Source of the DNA: Chitinophaga niabensis
GTDB taxonomy: Bacteria; Bacteroidota; Bacteroidia; Chitinophagales; Chitinophagaceae
Direction: 5' to 3'
Assembly: GCA_017849435.1 (NCBI GenBank)
Contig: JAFIGY010000012.1
Coordinates: forward strand, 1 to 64,000
Length of the DNA stretch: 64,000 nucleotides
Of this stretch, positions 7,718-16,303 are shown piece by piece. The notes beneath the pieces were generated by a model. The model was not told the origin of the DNA. It did no database searches and was given only the letters and a program-made list of their open reading frames with translations. The position numbers and the translations under genes were made by a program. Positions within the stretch are counted from its first letter, which is position 1. Every line of letters begins with the position of its first letter.

Positions 7718-9097
7718 ATGTCCTTCACGCGTGGCGATTTCGGTTCGGATTTCAAATGGGGAGTGGTGATCTCCGCTTTCCAGAATGAAGGTGCATATGA
7801 TGCGCATGGTAAAGGTATGTCCATCTGGGACGCATTCTCCATGCGCAAAGGCAAGATCAAAGACAAAACCCACGCCAGAACTGCCTGTAACTTTTACGAA
7901 CTGTACCAGGAAGACATCCTGCTGGCAAAGCAGATGGGCTTCGGTATTTTTCGTTTCTCCATTGCCTGGCCCCGTATCCTGCCCAATGGCACCGGCACGG
8001 TGAACCAGGCGGGGATCGATTTTTATCATCGTGTCATAGACGCCTGTCTGGAAGCCGGTCTGGAGCCGTATATCACACTCTATCACTGGGATCTTCCACA
8101 GGCGCTGGAACATAAAGGAGGATGGTGCCACCGGGGAACCGTTTTCGCTTTCGAGAATTTCGCCCAGATCTGTACCCGCGCCTATGGCCACAAGGTCCGC
8201 AACTGGATTATCCTCAACGAACCCTTCGGCTTCACCTCCCTCGGATATATGCTCGGTGTACACGCCCCCGGAAAATTCGGCCTTTCCTACTTTCTTCCTG
8301 CAGTGCACCATGTTGCGCTGGCGCAGGCGGAGGGAGGGAGAGTGGTACGGGCGGAGGTGCCGCAGGCCAGGATCGGCACTACGTATTCCTGTTCGCATAT
8401 CATTCCGTATACGCAGAATGAGCAGGACAAACAAGCCGCCCGCCGCGCAGATGCGCTTTTCAACCGGCTTTTCATAGAACCGGCGCTGGGCCTCGGTTAT
8501 CCTACCGAAGCATTCCCGCTCCTGCAACGCATTGAACGCCGGTACGCGCTCTGGCGGGATTGGGACAAGCTTCCTTTCGATTTCGATTTCATCGGCATAC
8601 AGAATTATTTTCCCCTCGTAGTACGATATAATGCCTTTATGCCTTACCTGAGGGTCTCTGAAGTGAAGGCGCGATACCGCAATGTGCCGCTCACCTCGCT
8701 GGGATGGGAGATCAGCGGAGAAGGCATGTACAACATCCTGCGGCAGTTTGCAGCATACGATGGCGTGAAAGAGATCATGGTCACCGAAAGCGGGGCCGCT
8801 TTCGAGGACGTTTTGCGGGAAGGCGTGGTGGATGATCAGCAACGGATCGCTTACTTCAACGAATACCTCGGGGCCGTACTCAAAGCAAAACGTGCAGGCG
8901 TTCCCGTTACCGGATATTTCGCATGGACCTTAATGGATAATTTCGAATGGGCGGAAGGATATAAAGCCCGGTTCGGACTGGTACATGTGGATTTTGAAAC
9001 GCAGCAACGTACCATGAAGGCTTCCGGTCACTGGTTCCGGCAGTTGTTGATGAATCCGGCGGGCAAAAGAAGATCAGTTTTGGGGGAGAATGTATAA
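7718..9097 (+). CDS. GH1 family beta-glucosidase
   Basis: The 459-residue product is full length for GH1 and has no signal peptide, so it is probably cytoplasmic. It hydrolyses beta-glucosides or related beta-glycosides by a retaining mechanism. The acid/base Glu168 is in the ILNEPF motif and the nucleophile Glu357 in VTESG. Other family marks are FRFSIAWPRILP (78-89), YHWDLPQAL (122-130) and FAWTLMDNFEWAEGY near the C-terminus. The sugar specificity cannot be read from sequence alone. It stands alone between two minus-strand genes. Confidence 0.96.
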   Translation: MSFTRGDFGSDFKWGVVISAFQNEGAYDAHGKGMSIWDAFSMRKGKIKDKTHARTACNFYELYQEDILLAKQMGFGIFRFSIAWPRILPNGTGTVNQAGIDFYHRVIDACLEAGLEPYITLYHWDLPQALEHKGGWCHRGTVFAFENFAQICTRAYGHKVRNWIILNEPFGFTSLGYMLGVHAPGKFGLSYFLPAVHHVALAQAEGGRVVRAEVPQARIGTTYSCSHIIPYTQNEQDKQAARRADALFNRLFIEPALGLGYPTEAFPLLQRIERRYALWRDWDKLPFDFDFIGIQNYFPLVVRYNAFMPYLRVSEVKARYRNVPLTSLGWEISGEGMYNILRQFAAYDGVKEIMVTESGAAFEDVLREGVVDDQQRIAYFNEYLGAVLKAKRAGVPVTGYFAWTLMDNFEWAEGYKARFGLVHVDFETQQRTMKASGHWFRQLLMNPAGKRRSVLGENV

Positions 9098-9141
9098 AGG
9101 TTCAAGTGTGATGCTGACCGTTACTTTTACCCGCCGGACCG

Positions 9142-10377
9142 TTAATATTCCTTTTGCTTGAAGAACCAGTTATCACGCAGCGAAAGATGCAGCACTACAT
9201 TCAGATAGTTCTCCCTGATCAATCCCGCGCCGGAAGTGCCGCGCTGCCCGCCTTCCAGGCCCAGATAATACCGCAGGTGCCCTGTTCTGCTCGGCAATGA
9301 AGTGCCGACGCTTACGCCAAGATCATTGATCGTTTGGCCCTTCACCTGGATATAACCGGTATGGTAGCTGAGCCCTGCCTGTATAGACAGCCCTTCCACT
9401 TTCTGGTTGAAATAGTATTTGTAAAAAGAGTATTCCATCCCGCCCGCGAAGCGCTGTGAATTCACGTAACGGTAATCCTGTTTGTTGTCGTTGGTGCCCT
9501 GCCAGTTCTGTTGCCGGTAATCCGCCACCCAGGTGATCTTTCCGTTGGTGAGCGAAAGTCCGCCGCCCCATTGTTCCGGAAGAGTGTAATCCCTCGAACT
9601 CCGGTCTTCCTGGAACAGCACCGTTTCACCGGCCGAGCGGATGGAGAAGTTTTCTTCGGAAGAAAGCTGCGTGCGCAAGCGGTAAGTAAGTCCGGCGCCC
9701 ACTTCCCATTCACCGATATGCCGGTTGTATTGCAGGCCGGTAGTGAAATTGAAGTTCTTCAGAAATCGCTTTTGTTGTGTATAGATGTCGCTACTCGTGC
9801 CGGTGCTGCCCAAACTGTCCACCGTAGTCACAGGTCCGAACAGGAAAGCGGAGGAGATGCCGAGAGAGAGATGTTTGCCGAGTTGTATGGCATTGGAAAG
9901 ATAAAGCCGGTTGATACCGCCTGTTCCTTCTACCGCGTTGCGGATACCGGTGCTCGTTCCTTCCACAAATTTCGTGTTCAGCAGTTTATAATCGACACGG
10001 CTATACGGCATCAGCCCCACACTGATGCCCCAGTATTTACTCGCCTTGAAACCCATCGAGATGCGTTTGAAGTTGAAGTCTCCGGCGGACTGGTTGAGGT
10101 TTGTACCATTGTATTGCAGGCTCTTGCCTGCCAGGGAAGCCTCAAAGAAGAAGGTCTCCATCGGCAAACGGCTATAGGATGCAGGGTTCAGTTCATTGAG
10201 ATAGCTGATGGAAGGCCGTGCAATGCCGGCGCTGCCCATCCCGAAATTGCGGCTGTAATCCTTTTCTTCCAGATCGCCGATGCCGAAGGAAGAGTAAAGA
10301 GAGTTCACGCCCTTTTGCGCCGGCGCTTGTGACGCGGCCAGCAATAAACAACACCCGATCGTAAATTTTCGCATCAC
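9142..10377 (-). CDS. Outer membrane beta-barrel protein, function unknown
   Basis: The 411-residue product has a signal peptide (cut after SQAPAQ) and alternating amphipathic strands rich in Tyr, Gly and aromatic ends, as in FadL/OmpP1-like barrels of Bacteroidota. The N-terminal stretch SLYSSFGIGDLEEKDYSRNFGMGSAG is typical of these uncharacterised barrels. The gene follows the DUF4270 lipoprotein gene with only three bases between them, so the two are almost certainly co-transcribed and probably act together at the outer membrane. The ligand is unknown. Confidence 0.8.
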   Translation of the reverse strand: MMRKFTIGCCLLLAASQAPAQKGVNSLYSSFGIGDLEEKDYSRNFGMGSAGIARPSISYLNELNPASYSRLPMETFFFEASLAGKSLQYNGTNLNQSAGDFNFKRISMGFKASKYWGISVGLMPYSRVDYKLLNTKFVEGTSTGIRNAVEGTGGINRLYLSNAIQLGKHLSLGISSAFLFGPVTTVDSLGSTGTSSDIYTQQKRFLKNFNFTTGLQYNRHIGEWEVGAGLTYRLRTQLSSEENFSIRSAGETVLFQEDRSSRDYTLPEQWGGGLSLTNGKITWVADYRQQNWQGTNDNKQDYRYVNSQRFAGGMEYSFYKYYFNQKVEGLSIQAGLSYHTGYIQVKGQTINDLGVSVGTSLPSRTGHLRYYLGLEGGQRGTSGAGLIRENYLNVVLHLSLRDNWFFKQKEY

Positions 10378-10380
10378 GGT

Positions 10381-11688
10381 TTATTGGTATAAGAGGTAAT
10401 AGATCCTGAGTTGTGCGCGGTGTGTGGAATTCTTTCCATCACCGATCACCAGCCGGTTCAACTGCGTATGATAGTCGCCCCTGGTGGGCATGAGCATCAG
10501 ACCGCGATAATTGTAAACATCTGTGGTGATCATGGCCTTGCAGTAATCGGTCACATCGTAACTGTAACGTGTGTTCTCCGGATTCAGCCAGTCGATCTGC
10601 AGATTGCCGTACTGTATACCGGTAGCGGAAGAAGCAAGCGTGTCTCCCGCAGCTACCTGGTTTTTGCCATCGGCAAGTCCCAGTGCAAGCTTTGCCGGCA
10701 TGCCGTAATCGCGGTAGCTGCCGGTGATGGGCCTCAACACGAGTTCGGCTTTGATAACGCGGCCGTATCGCCCGAGTTCCAGCAGGGAGGACAGTCCCGG
10801 AAAATCCAGCCGGGTGGCTACGCCGGTAAGTGCCTGCAGGAAACCGCGGTTGTCAATGGCAGTGCTGGGAAGGCCCGTGTATCCCGATGGTAGTTTCTCC
10901 AGCGGTGTGCCCGTGCGGTCGCTTGTCACCGCATTGAATTGCAATTCGGGAGCACTGAGCTGAAAATCGAAATACTTTTCTTCTATTTCATGTGTGGAGA
11001 TATGATAGTGCAGTCTGATGTAAAGGGTACTGTCTTTCGCTTCAAATCCGAATACCGCGCTGTTGCTGTTCCCACGGATGCTAAGGCCTTTGAAGTACTC
11101 CTGGAAAAGATCGTCGCCGGATACTTCCTGCGCCCTGTTCTTCAGCAGATCGAACAGTTCTTTTCCTTTCGTGTCGTTGATGCGCAGATGCAACCAGTCG
11201 CCTGCATGTGGTTTGATCCATACCGGCTGATCGGCGATGGGATCGGAGATAACGGGAAAGTACTGATGATTGTAAAAAGCGGTGTAGTTATCCGGCAACG
11301 CCAGTTTCCGGGACAGTTGATAAAGTTGAAGGCGCTGTGGGGAGAGGGTGTCCCCGTAATAATAACCATTGGGTTTGATGATCAGCTCTATCGAATCATA
11401 TACAGCACGGTCTTCCGGGATACGGTTCGCCGGCAGGCCGGCCCTGAAGTAACTGTGTGCCTGTATTTTCCCGAAATAAGGATCAGTATACACACCTGCA
11501 AGCGCCACGCCGGTGCCGGAAGTGAGTACGGAATCGATCTTTACCGTACGCATCCGGATGGTGAGTGTATCCAGTAAGGTGTATTGTACGTTGCCGCCAT
11601 CCACAGTGTTATCGTAACTGAAGCCACTCTTTTCGCAGGCTGTAAGGCTTAGCAGGGCAATGAATCCAATCAGGCCCGTCCGTATCAT
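10381..11688 (-). CDS. DUF4270 family lipoprotein
   Basis: This 435-residue protein starts MIRTGLIGFIALLSLTAC, a clear lipoprotein signal with the Cys at residue 18. The body matches DUF4270 as I know it: DTLTIRMRTVKIDSVLTSGTG, then VYTDPYFGKIQAHSYFR near the N-terminus, YDSIELIIKPNGYYYGDT, and a C-terminal RLVIGDG strand. DUF4270 proteins are secreted Bacteroidota proteins of unknown role. The frame extends to 11748, but that would put extra residues before the lipoprotein signal. A near-consensus -7 box (TATCATTG, minus strand, 11720-11727) sits suitably upstream of 11688. Confidence 0.85.
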   Translation of the reverse strand: MIRTGLIGFIALLSLTACEKSGFSYDNTVDGGNVQYTLLDTLTIRMRTVKIDSVLTSGTGVALAGVYTDPYFGKIQAHSYFRAGLPANRIPEDRAVYDSIELIIKPNGYYYGDTLSPQRLQLYQLSRKLALPDNYTAFYNHQYFPVISDPIADQPVWIKPHAGDWLHLRINDTKGKELFDLLKNRAQEVSGDDLFQEYFKGLSIRGNSNSAVFGFEAKDSTLYIRLHYHISTHEIEEKYFDFQLSAPELQFNAVTSDRTGTPLEKLPSGYTGLPSTAIDNRGFLQALTGVATRLDFPGLSSLLELGRYGRVIKAELVLRPITGSYRDYGMPAKLALGLADGKNQVAAGDTLASSATGIQYGNLQIDWLNPENTRYSYDVTDYCKAMITTDVYNYRGLMLMPTRGDYHTQLNRLVIGDGKNSTHRAQLRIYYLLYQ

Positions 11689-11940
11689 GAAGCAATGGTT
11701 TGATATCTGCATAGCTGCGCAATGATAAAAAGGAAGGAATCCTTGCATCGGGAGGAATATGCCAATGCGGAATATTTATCGATGAGTATCACGATATGGT
11801 CGCCGGTTGCCATTTTAGGCATTGCAGGCGCTTTCGGGCGTCAAAGGACAAAAGGAGTGGATTGGCAGATGAAAAATGAATATTCGTCCGTTCACACCGC
11901 GCATCCGTCTATTTTATATTACCCATAACAGTTACCCGGA

Positions 11941-11948
11941 TAATTTTG
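11941..11948 (+). promoter_or_regulatory. Promoter -7 box (TAATTTTG) for the Kelch lipoprotein gene
   Basis: TAATTTTG matches the Bacteroidota consensus TAnnTTTG and lies 22 bases before the ATG at 11971. No strong -33 TTG box is visible. The remainder of 11689-11940 carries no gene I can support. Confidence 0.55.
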
Positions 11949-11970
11949 GCAGTGTCAAAAAAAATATTGT

Positions 11971-12987
11971 ATGCGGAAAGCAAGAAACTATTGCTGGATA
12001 CTTGCAGGCCTGCTGGCCGGCTGTACCAAAAGCGGAACATCCACGAATGACAACAACGGGAACTGGGTTACGATGTCGGAATTTGCGAACAAGCCCCGTT
12101 CGGAAGCGGTGGCCTTCACGATCGGAGACACTACGTACATCGGTACAGGGTACGATGGCGAGAAGAATCTGCGTGATTTTTTGAAATACAACAACAATGG
12201 CTGGAGCCAGATAGCGGACCTTCCTGCGGATGCGGCTGCACGCAGCAGCGCCGTGGCGATGGTGATCGGAGGTAAAGGATATGTGGGAACAGGTTTTGAC
12301 GGGAATTATCGCCTGGATGATTTCTGGCAGTATGATCCTGCAACAGGCAGCTGGTTGCGCAGGAAATCGCTGACAAGCCCCAATCCCTCTATCAGTCTGG
12401 CCCGCCGCGATGCGGTGGCCTTTGCAGTGAAGGGCAAAGGATACATTGCCACCGGTAACGACGGAGGTGCGCTCAAAGATGTTTGGCAGTATGATCCGGG
12501 GAGCGACAGCTGGACGGAGAAGAAAACATTCGGCGGTTCCAAGCGTACCGAGGCGGTGGCGTTTGTGATCGGAGACAGCGCTTATATCGCTACCGGCACT
12601 AACAATGGGGAATTGAAAAATGATTTCTGGGTATATAATCCGGATAAGGATGACTGGACGGAGAAACGTAAGATCGCGAATGTGAGCGATGAGGATTATG
12701 ATAATGATTACGATATCGTACGCAGTAATGCCATTGCATTTGTGATGAATAACAAGGCATATGTGGCTACGGGAAGCAAAGGGGGCCTTGCGCAGGATTG
12801 CTGGGAATACAATCCCGTCACGGACCTCTGGAAAAAGAAGCAGGATTTCAAAGGTGTTGCGCGAACCGGTGCGGTTGGTTTTACACTGAAAGGGCAAGGC
12901 TACCTCGGCCTCGGGCGCACTGCCAGCCTCCAGTTGGATAACCTCTTCCGTTTCGATCCGGATGCAACGTATAACAAGAATGACTAA
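11971..12987 (+). CDS. Kelch-repeat lipoprotein
   Basis: The 338-residue protein has a lipobox (LAGLLAGC, Cys at 18) and about six Kelch-type beta-propeller blades. Each blade carries a version of AVAFxIGDxxYIATG followed by DFWQYDPxxxSW; examples start near residues 45, 91, 146, 194, 246 and 300. Kelch propellers of this type in Bacteroidota are mostly uncharacterised secreted binding proteins. The next gene overlaps its 3' end, so the two are translationally coupled. It is divergent from the DUF4270/barrel unit, and the four genes may form one surface module. Confidence 0.88.
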   Translation: MRKARNYCWILAGLLAGCTKSGTSTNDNNGNWVTMSEFANKPRSEAVAFTIGDTTYIGTGYDGEKNLRDFLKYNNNGWSQIADLPADAAARSSAVAMVIGGKGYVGTGFDGNYRLDDFWQYDPATGSWLRRKSLTSPNPSISLARRDAVAFAVKGKGYIATGNDGGALKDVWQYDPGSDSWTEKKTFGGSKRTEAVAFVIGDSAYIATGTNNGELKNDFWVYNPDKDDWTEKRKIANVSDEDYDNDYDIVRSNAIAFVMNNKAYVATGSKGGLAQDCWEYNPVTDLWKKKQDFKGVARTGAVGFTLKGQGYLGLGRTASLQLDNLFRFDPDATYNKND

Positions 12988-13315
12988 AAAATTCCATCGC
13001 TGGGTTGTACGAACCGCATGGCCGGTGGCAATGTGTGCGCTGCTTTTTTTTTCCTGTCATCAGCGAACGAAGAACGGCAAAGCATTGCTCCGGCTGATGC
13101 CGGTTCAAACCCCTCACGGCTGGGCGTATCGCATCACCCTGAATGAACAACCATTGTTTTATCAGGAGTATATTCCCGCCGTCTCCGGCTACCACAGTTT
13201 CAGGAGTAAGGAAGATGCCATGCGCACCGGTTCACTGGTGATGCACAAACTGCGATATGGGCTCACACCTACAGTGAATTTGCATGAGCTGGACAGCCTG
13301 CGGGTTCTGCCCTGA
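12980..13315 (+). CDS. DUF4907 family small exported protein
   Basis: This 111-residue protein has an N-terminal hydrophobic segment ending in FFSC, a plausible lipoprotein signal. The DUF4907-like core reads GWAYRITLNEQPLFYQEYIPAV, then the F-S-K-E-D-A helix (KEDAMRTGSLVMHKL) and a C-terminal LHELDSL. ATG 12980 overlaps the Kelch stop by eight bases; an ATG at 12962 is possible but puts extra residues before the signal. The function of the family is unknown, and its coupling to a Kelch lipoprotein suggests a shared envelope role. Confidence 0.8.
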   Translation: MTKKFHRWVVRTAWPVAMCALLFFSCHQRTKNGKALLRLMPVQTPHGWAYRITLNEQPLFYQEYIPAVSGYHSFRSKEDAMRTGSLVMHKLRYGLTPTVNLHELDSLRVLP

Positions 13316-13326
13316 TGCAGCGATAA

Positions 13327-13377
13327 TTTTAACACTTAGTTAAGAACGGGAACAATGCTTTTAACACTTGGTTAAGA
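13327..13377 (+). promoter_or_regulatory. Two TTAAC-N5-GTTAA dyads 32 bases apart upstream of a LytS/LytR pair
   Basis: TTAACACTTAGTTAAGA (13329-13345) and TTAACACTTGGTTAAGA (13361-13377) differ at one position. Each is an inverted repeat TTAAC-N5-GTTAA, and they are 32 bases apart, about three helical turns. They lie 35-85 bases before the histidine kinase start, so they could be binding sites for the LytTR regulator encoded downstream. A weak -7-like TATGTTTA follows at 13389-13396. Confidence 0.6.
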
Positions 13378-13411
13378 TACTTGTGATGTATGTTTACCAC
13401 CGATTCGCCCT

Positions 13412-14758
13412 ATGACTAGTTTCAGGAACATATTCAGGAACAGGCTTGTGATCATATGTATGCACATTGTTGCATGGATCTGTCTTTTCCTGCTGCCGTT
13501 CTTCGTCTACCGCATCCAGGTGCAGGATCATTCTTTCATCATCAGGGAAACGATCAACACGCTGTTCATTATCGGCTTGTTCTACCTGAATGTATACGTG
13601 CTGATCCCGCGTTTCTTCACATTGAAGCGCATTGGTATATACATCGTGTACGTATTGCTCGCGATCATTTTCATAGCCGCACAACAGGCGATAGTGGAGT
13701 ATCGTTTTATGGTATACCGGATGAGTGACCGGCATCATATGATCAGCATGGCCGGCGGCCCCATGAATGTTACATATACAGTACCGGCCATGAAAACGGC
13801 AGCTGTCCCGGCGATGAGCATGGTAGCGTTTTCCAATGGTGCGGGTGGAATGACTATGGCGACAAGACTTCCGGATTCGCTGATGCCGCCCATGCCCCGG
13901 CATTTGTGGCGGAAGCGGTTGTATCAGGACTGGCGCAATCAGCGCCCCCGTACGGACGGCTTTTTCAAAGACAGTCTGGTGCGGGGAGTAACGGCAGTGC
14001 GGCCTTTTGAAGACAGCATCTTCCTGTGGCATTTCTTTTTTCCCGAAGTACTGCGTAAATCCGCCACGTTCGCGTTATTGATACTGTTCATGAGCGGATT
14101 CATCAAAATAGGATGGGAGTGGTTCAGGAGCGAGAAACAGCGGGAAGCCCTCAAGGTAGCGAACCTGAATGCAGAGCTGAAATATCTCAAATCGCAGATC
14201 AATCCGCATTTCCTTTTCAATAGCCTGAATACGATCTATTCCCTCGCGCACCGGCGTTCCCCGGAAACGGAACACGCCCTTGTAAAGCTGTCCAATATCA
14301 TGCGGTATATGATCTACCAGAGTAATGAAGATAAAGTGGAACTGAACAAAGAGTTGCGTTACCTGCAGGATTATATCGACATACAACGGTTACGCATGAC
14401 GCGTAACATTCCCGTGGCGTTTGATATAGAAGGAGATCCCGCAGGCCTGGAAATTGCGCCCATGCTGCTGATCCCGTTCGTGGAAAATGCATTCAAACAT
14501 GGGATCAGCTACAACGAACGCGCATTTATCAGCGTTCGCCTGGATATTAGTAAAAGTGGTATCTTGCACTTAGTAGTACGCAACAGCCTTTTTAAACAGC
14601 GCGTTTCCGAGAAAGGCGGGGTAGGATTGACAAATGTGCTCAAGCGATTGAGCCTGTTATATACAGATGCACATACTATCACTGTCAGAGAGCATGGAGA
14701 TGAATTTATTGCTGACCTTAAAATTGCGCTGAAACATGATGAATTGTTTAGCTCTTGA
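13412..14758 (+). CDS. LytS/YehU-type sensor histidine kinase
   Basis: The 448-residue protein begins with about four membrane helices, interrupted by a long predicted extracytoplasmic loop rich in Met and Pro (about residues 105-190). A short coiled linker and a His_kinase domain follow. The phosphoacceptor His266 is in INPHFLFNSLN, and the ATP-binding N-box is PFVENAFKHG. The domain order is typical of Bacteroidota LytS-like kinases paired with LytTR regulators. The response regulator gene overlaps its end by 23 bases. The sensed signal is unknown; the Met-rich loop is notable. Confidence 0.94.
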   Translation: MTSFRNIFRNRLVIICMHIVAWICLFLLPFFVYRIQVQDHSFIIRETINTLFIIGLFYLNVYVLIPRFFTLKRIGIYIVYVLLAIIFIAAQQAIVEYRFMVYRMSDRHHMISMAGGPMNVTYTVPAMKTAAVPAMSMVAFSNGAGGMTMATRLPDSLMPPMPRHLWRKRLYQDWRNQRPRTDGFFKDSLVRGVTAVRPFEDSIFLWHFFFPEVLRKSATFALLILFMSGFIKIGWEWFRSEKQREALKVANLNAELKYLKSQINPHFLFNSLNTIYSLAHRRSPETEHALVKLSNIMRYMIYQSNEDKVELNKELRYLQDYIDIQRLRMTRNIPVAFDIEGDPAGLEIAPMLLIPFVENAFKHGISYNERAFISVRLDISKSGILHLVVRNSLFKQRVSEKGGVGLTNVLKRLSLLYTDAHTITVREHGDEFIADLKIALKHDELFSS

Positions 14759-15416
14759 TGATGAGCCGCTGGCGCTGGAGATCATCGAAGATTTCGCCCG
14801 GAAGGCACCGTTTCCCATGCATGTCAAAACGTTCGAGAATGCCGCCCTCGCCCTCCGCTATTTGCAGGAAGAGCCGGTGGACCTCTTGTTCCTCGACATT
14901 AAAATGCCGGATATCACCGGCATTCAATTCCTCAAATCGCTCAAACATCCGCCCATGGTTATCTTTACAACGGCGTATGAAGAGTTTGCGATCGACGGGT
15001 TCGAGCTGGATGTGGTGGATTATCTGCTCAAGCCCATTCCTTTCGAACGTTTCCTGAAAGCCGTAGTGAAGGCGCAGGAACATTTGCCGGTGACGCAACA
15101 GAATGATTACATCTTCGTGAAAACAGAATACAAGATCATCAAGATCAATCTTGAAGATATCCTTTACATCGAAGCATTGAAAGATTATATCAAGATCTAT
15201 ACACACAATCAACCGGTGCTGACACTGAAAAGCCTTAAAGCTTTTGAAAGCCGCCTGCCGAAAGACAAATTCATCCGCGTACACCGTTCCTATTTAGTAG
15301 CGATGAACAAGATCAACTCCGTAGAACGGAACACGGTCATGATCGCCAATCAACCCATTCCGATCAGCGAAGGATACCGGGATAAGTTTTACGACGTGAT
15401 CACAAAATATTCCTGA
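14736..15416 (+). CDS. LytTR-family response regulator
   Basis: The 226-residue protein has a receiver domain (DDE at 8-10, phosphoacceptor Asp54 in LFLDIKMP, conserved LLKPI) and a C-terminal LytTR DNA-binding domain with the hallmark LEDILYIEALKDYIKIY and FIRVHRSYLV. It acts with the kinase whose gene it overlaps. The paired dyads upstream of that kinase gene are its most likely target in the window. The ATG at 14739 is an equally acceptable start. Confidence 0.96.
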   Translation: MMNCLALDDEPLALEIIEDFARKAPFPMHVKTFENAALALRYLQEEPVDLLFLDIKMPDITGIQFLKSLKHPPMVIFTTAYEEFAIDGFELDVVDYLLKPIPFERFLKAVVKAQEHLPVTQQNDYIFVKTEYKIIKINLEDILYIEALKDYIKIYTHNQPVLTLKSLKAFESRLPKDKFIRVHRSYLVAMNKINSVERNTVMIANQPIPISEGYRDKFYDVITKYS

Positions 15417-15418
15417 AA

Positions 15419-15451
15419 AAGAATAGATGATACATTGCATCATCTATTCTT
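15419..15451. terminator. Bidirectional terminator between convergent genes
   Basis: A perfect 13-base inverted repeat (15419-15431 with 15439-15451, seven-base loop) is followed on the minus strand by CTTTTTC and on the plus strand by a T-rich run. It serves the LytTR gene on the plus strand and the zeta-toxin-like gene on the minus strand, overlapping the last codons of the latter. Confidence 0.8.
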
Positions 15452-16210
15452 CTCTTCCTCAAGATATTCTGCCAGCAATTGCGTGGCGGGCACGATGCGG
15501 ATATTGCCATGGATGTCGCCCACAACCATATCCAGGCCAAGTTTGGCGTTGGTTTCCACCAGCTGGCGAATGCTTTTCCTGATGGCCATCAGGATGTCGT
15601 AAGCTTCCTGGCTCATGCGCGGTGTTGTTTCTTCCATAACTTCCCATGTTTTGGTGATGAATTGCCAGATATCGTGCTGATGAACTTCCGTGATATATCC
15701 TTTGTGTCCTTCAGCGATCAATACTGAATTTTTATTGGTATTGTCAAAAACAAACCATTTGTCAACAGTTGGAGTATACAATGAGGTAAAATGATCTGCG
15801 CTGCGATGATATCTTCTTCTGATCACGTCTTCCGGAATGTGATGCCCGCCTTTGGCCACACGGCTCCTGACCCGTTCCATCGCAGCCTCGGGAGAAGGCA
15901 GCCAGAAGTAGCAGAGCGTTACAGTATATCCTGCTTTCTTCGCTCTAGCTATGAGGGAAACGTAGCTCCTGGTAGATAATGTGGTTTCAAAAGCAAAATC
16001 TTCTCCCTGTTGCATGAGTTCATCTATCCGTTTCAACATCAACCTTCCCGCTTCTATCGCTACTTTTTCAGGACTGAAGGGAGACAATCCCACAGCGATG
16101 CTATCGGCATTTACAAATTCCCTGCAGTGCAGTAATTCAGGGAGAACAACAAATGAAGTGGTGGTTTTTCCGGCGCCATTACAGCCCGCAACAATGTACA
16201 TCTTAGGCAT
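15440..16210 (-). CDS. Zeta-toxin-like P-loop kinase with C-terminal extension
   Basis: The 256-residue protein opens with a Walker A loop GCNGAGKTT (9-17) and has the zeta-toxin marks FVNADSIA and FAFETTLSTRSY, plus the lid region GGHHIPEDVIRRRYHRS. Zeta toxins phosphorylate UDP-N-acetylglucosamine, but many chromosomal relatives have unknown substrates. Residues 190-256 form an added segment (EAYDILMAIRKSIRQLVETN, then VVGDIHGNIRIVPATQLL) resembling short proteins often encoded beside such kinases. It may be a fused partner; this is inference. No separate antitoxin gene is adjacent. Confidence 0.82.
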   Translation of the reverse strand: MPKMYIVAGCNGAGKTTTSFVVLPELLHCREFVNADSIAVGLSPFSPEKVAIEAGRLMLKRIDELMQQGEDFAFETTLSTRSYVSLIARAKKAGYTVTLCYFWLPSPEAAMERVRSRVAKGGHHIPEDVIRRRYHRSADHFTSLYTPTVDKWFVFDNTNKNSVLIAEGHKGYITEVHQHDIWQFITKTWEVMEETTPRMSQEAYDILMAIRKSIRQLVETNAKLGLDMVVGDIHGNIRIVPATQLLAEYLEEEKNR

Positions 16211-16249
16211 ATCAGTTTTTTATTCAGGTTAACAATATGATATGCGAAA

Positions 16250-16282
16250 ATAAAAAAAACCGGTACACAAAAGCACCGGTTT
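16250..16282 (-). terminator. Rho-independent terminator after the cysteine desulfurase gene
   Basis: An eight-pair stem (16257-16264 with 16275-16282) is followed on the minus strand by an uninterrupted run of T, just beyond the stop at 16304. Confidence 0.85.
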
Positions 16283-16303
16283 AAAAAATTGAAAGCGATC
16301 GTG

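Noticed and set aside
7606-7866. Upstream extension of the formylglycine-generating enzyme frame
   Set aside because: It overlaps the divergent GH1 gene, and a lipobox begins at 7605, showing the true start.
7694-8842. 382-codon minus-strand frame opposite the GH1 gene
   Set aside because: The plus-strand frame has both GH1 catalytic glutamates and all family motifs; the opposite frame has none.
11932-12897. 321-codon minus-strand frame antisense to the Kelch gene
   Set aside because: The Kelch protein on the plus strand has clear repeats and a lipobox; the antisense frame is a shadow caused by GC-rich codon pattern.
15440-15520. Metallophosphoesterase motif (GDIHGN) at the end of the zeta-like protein
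   Set aside because: Only this short string matches; the other phosphoesterase metal motifs are absent and the core is a P-loop kinase.
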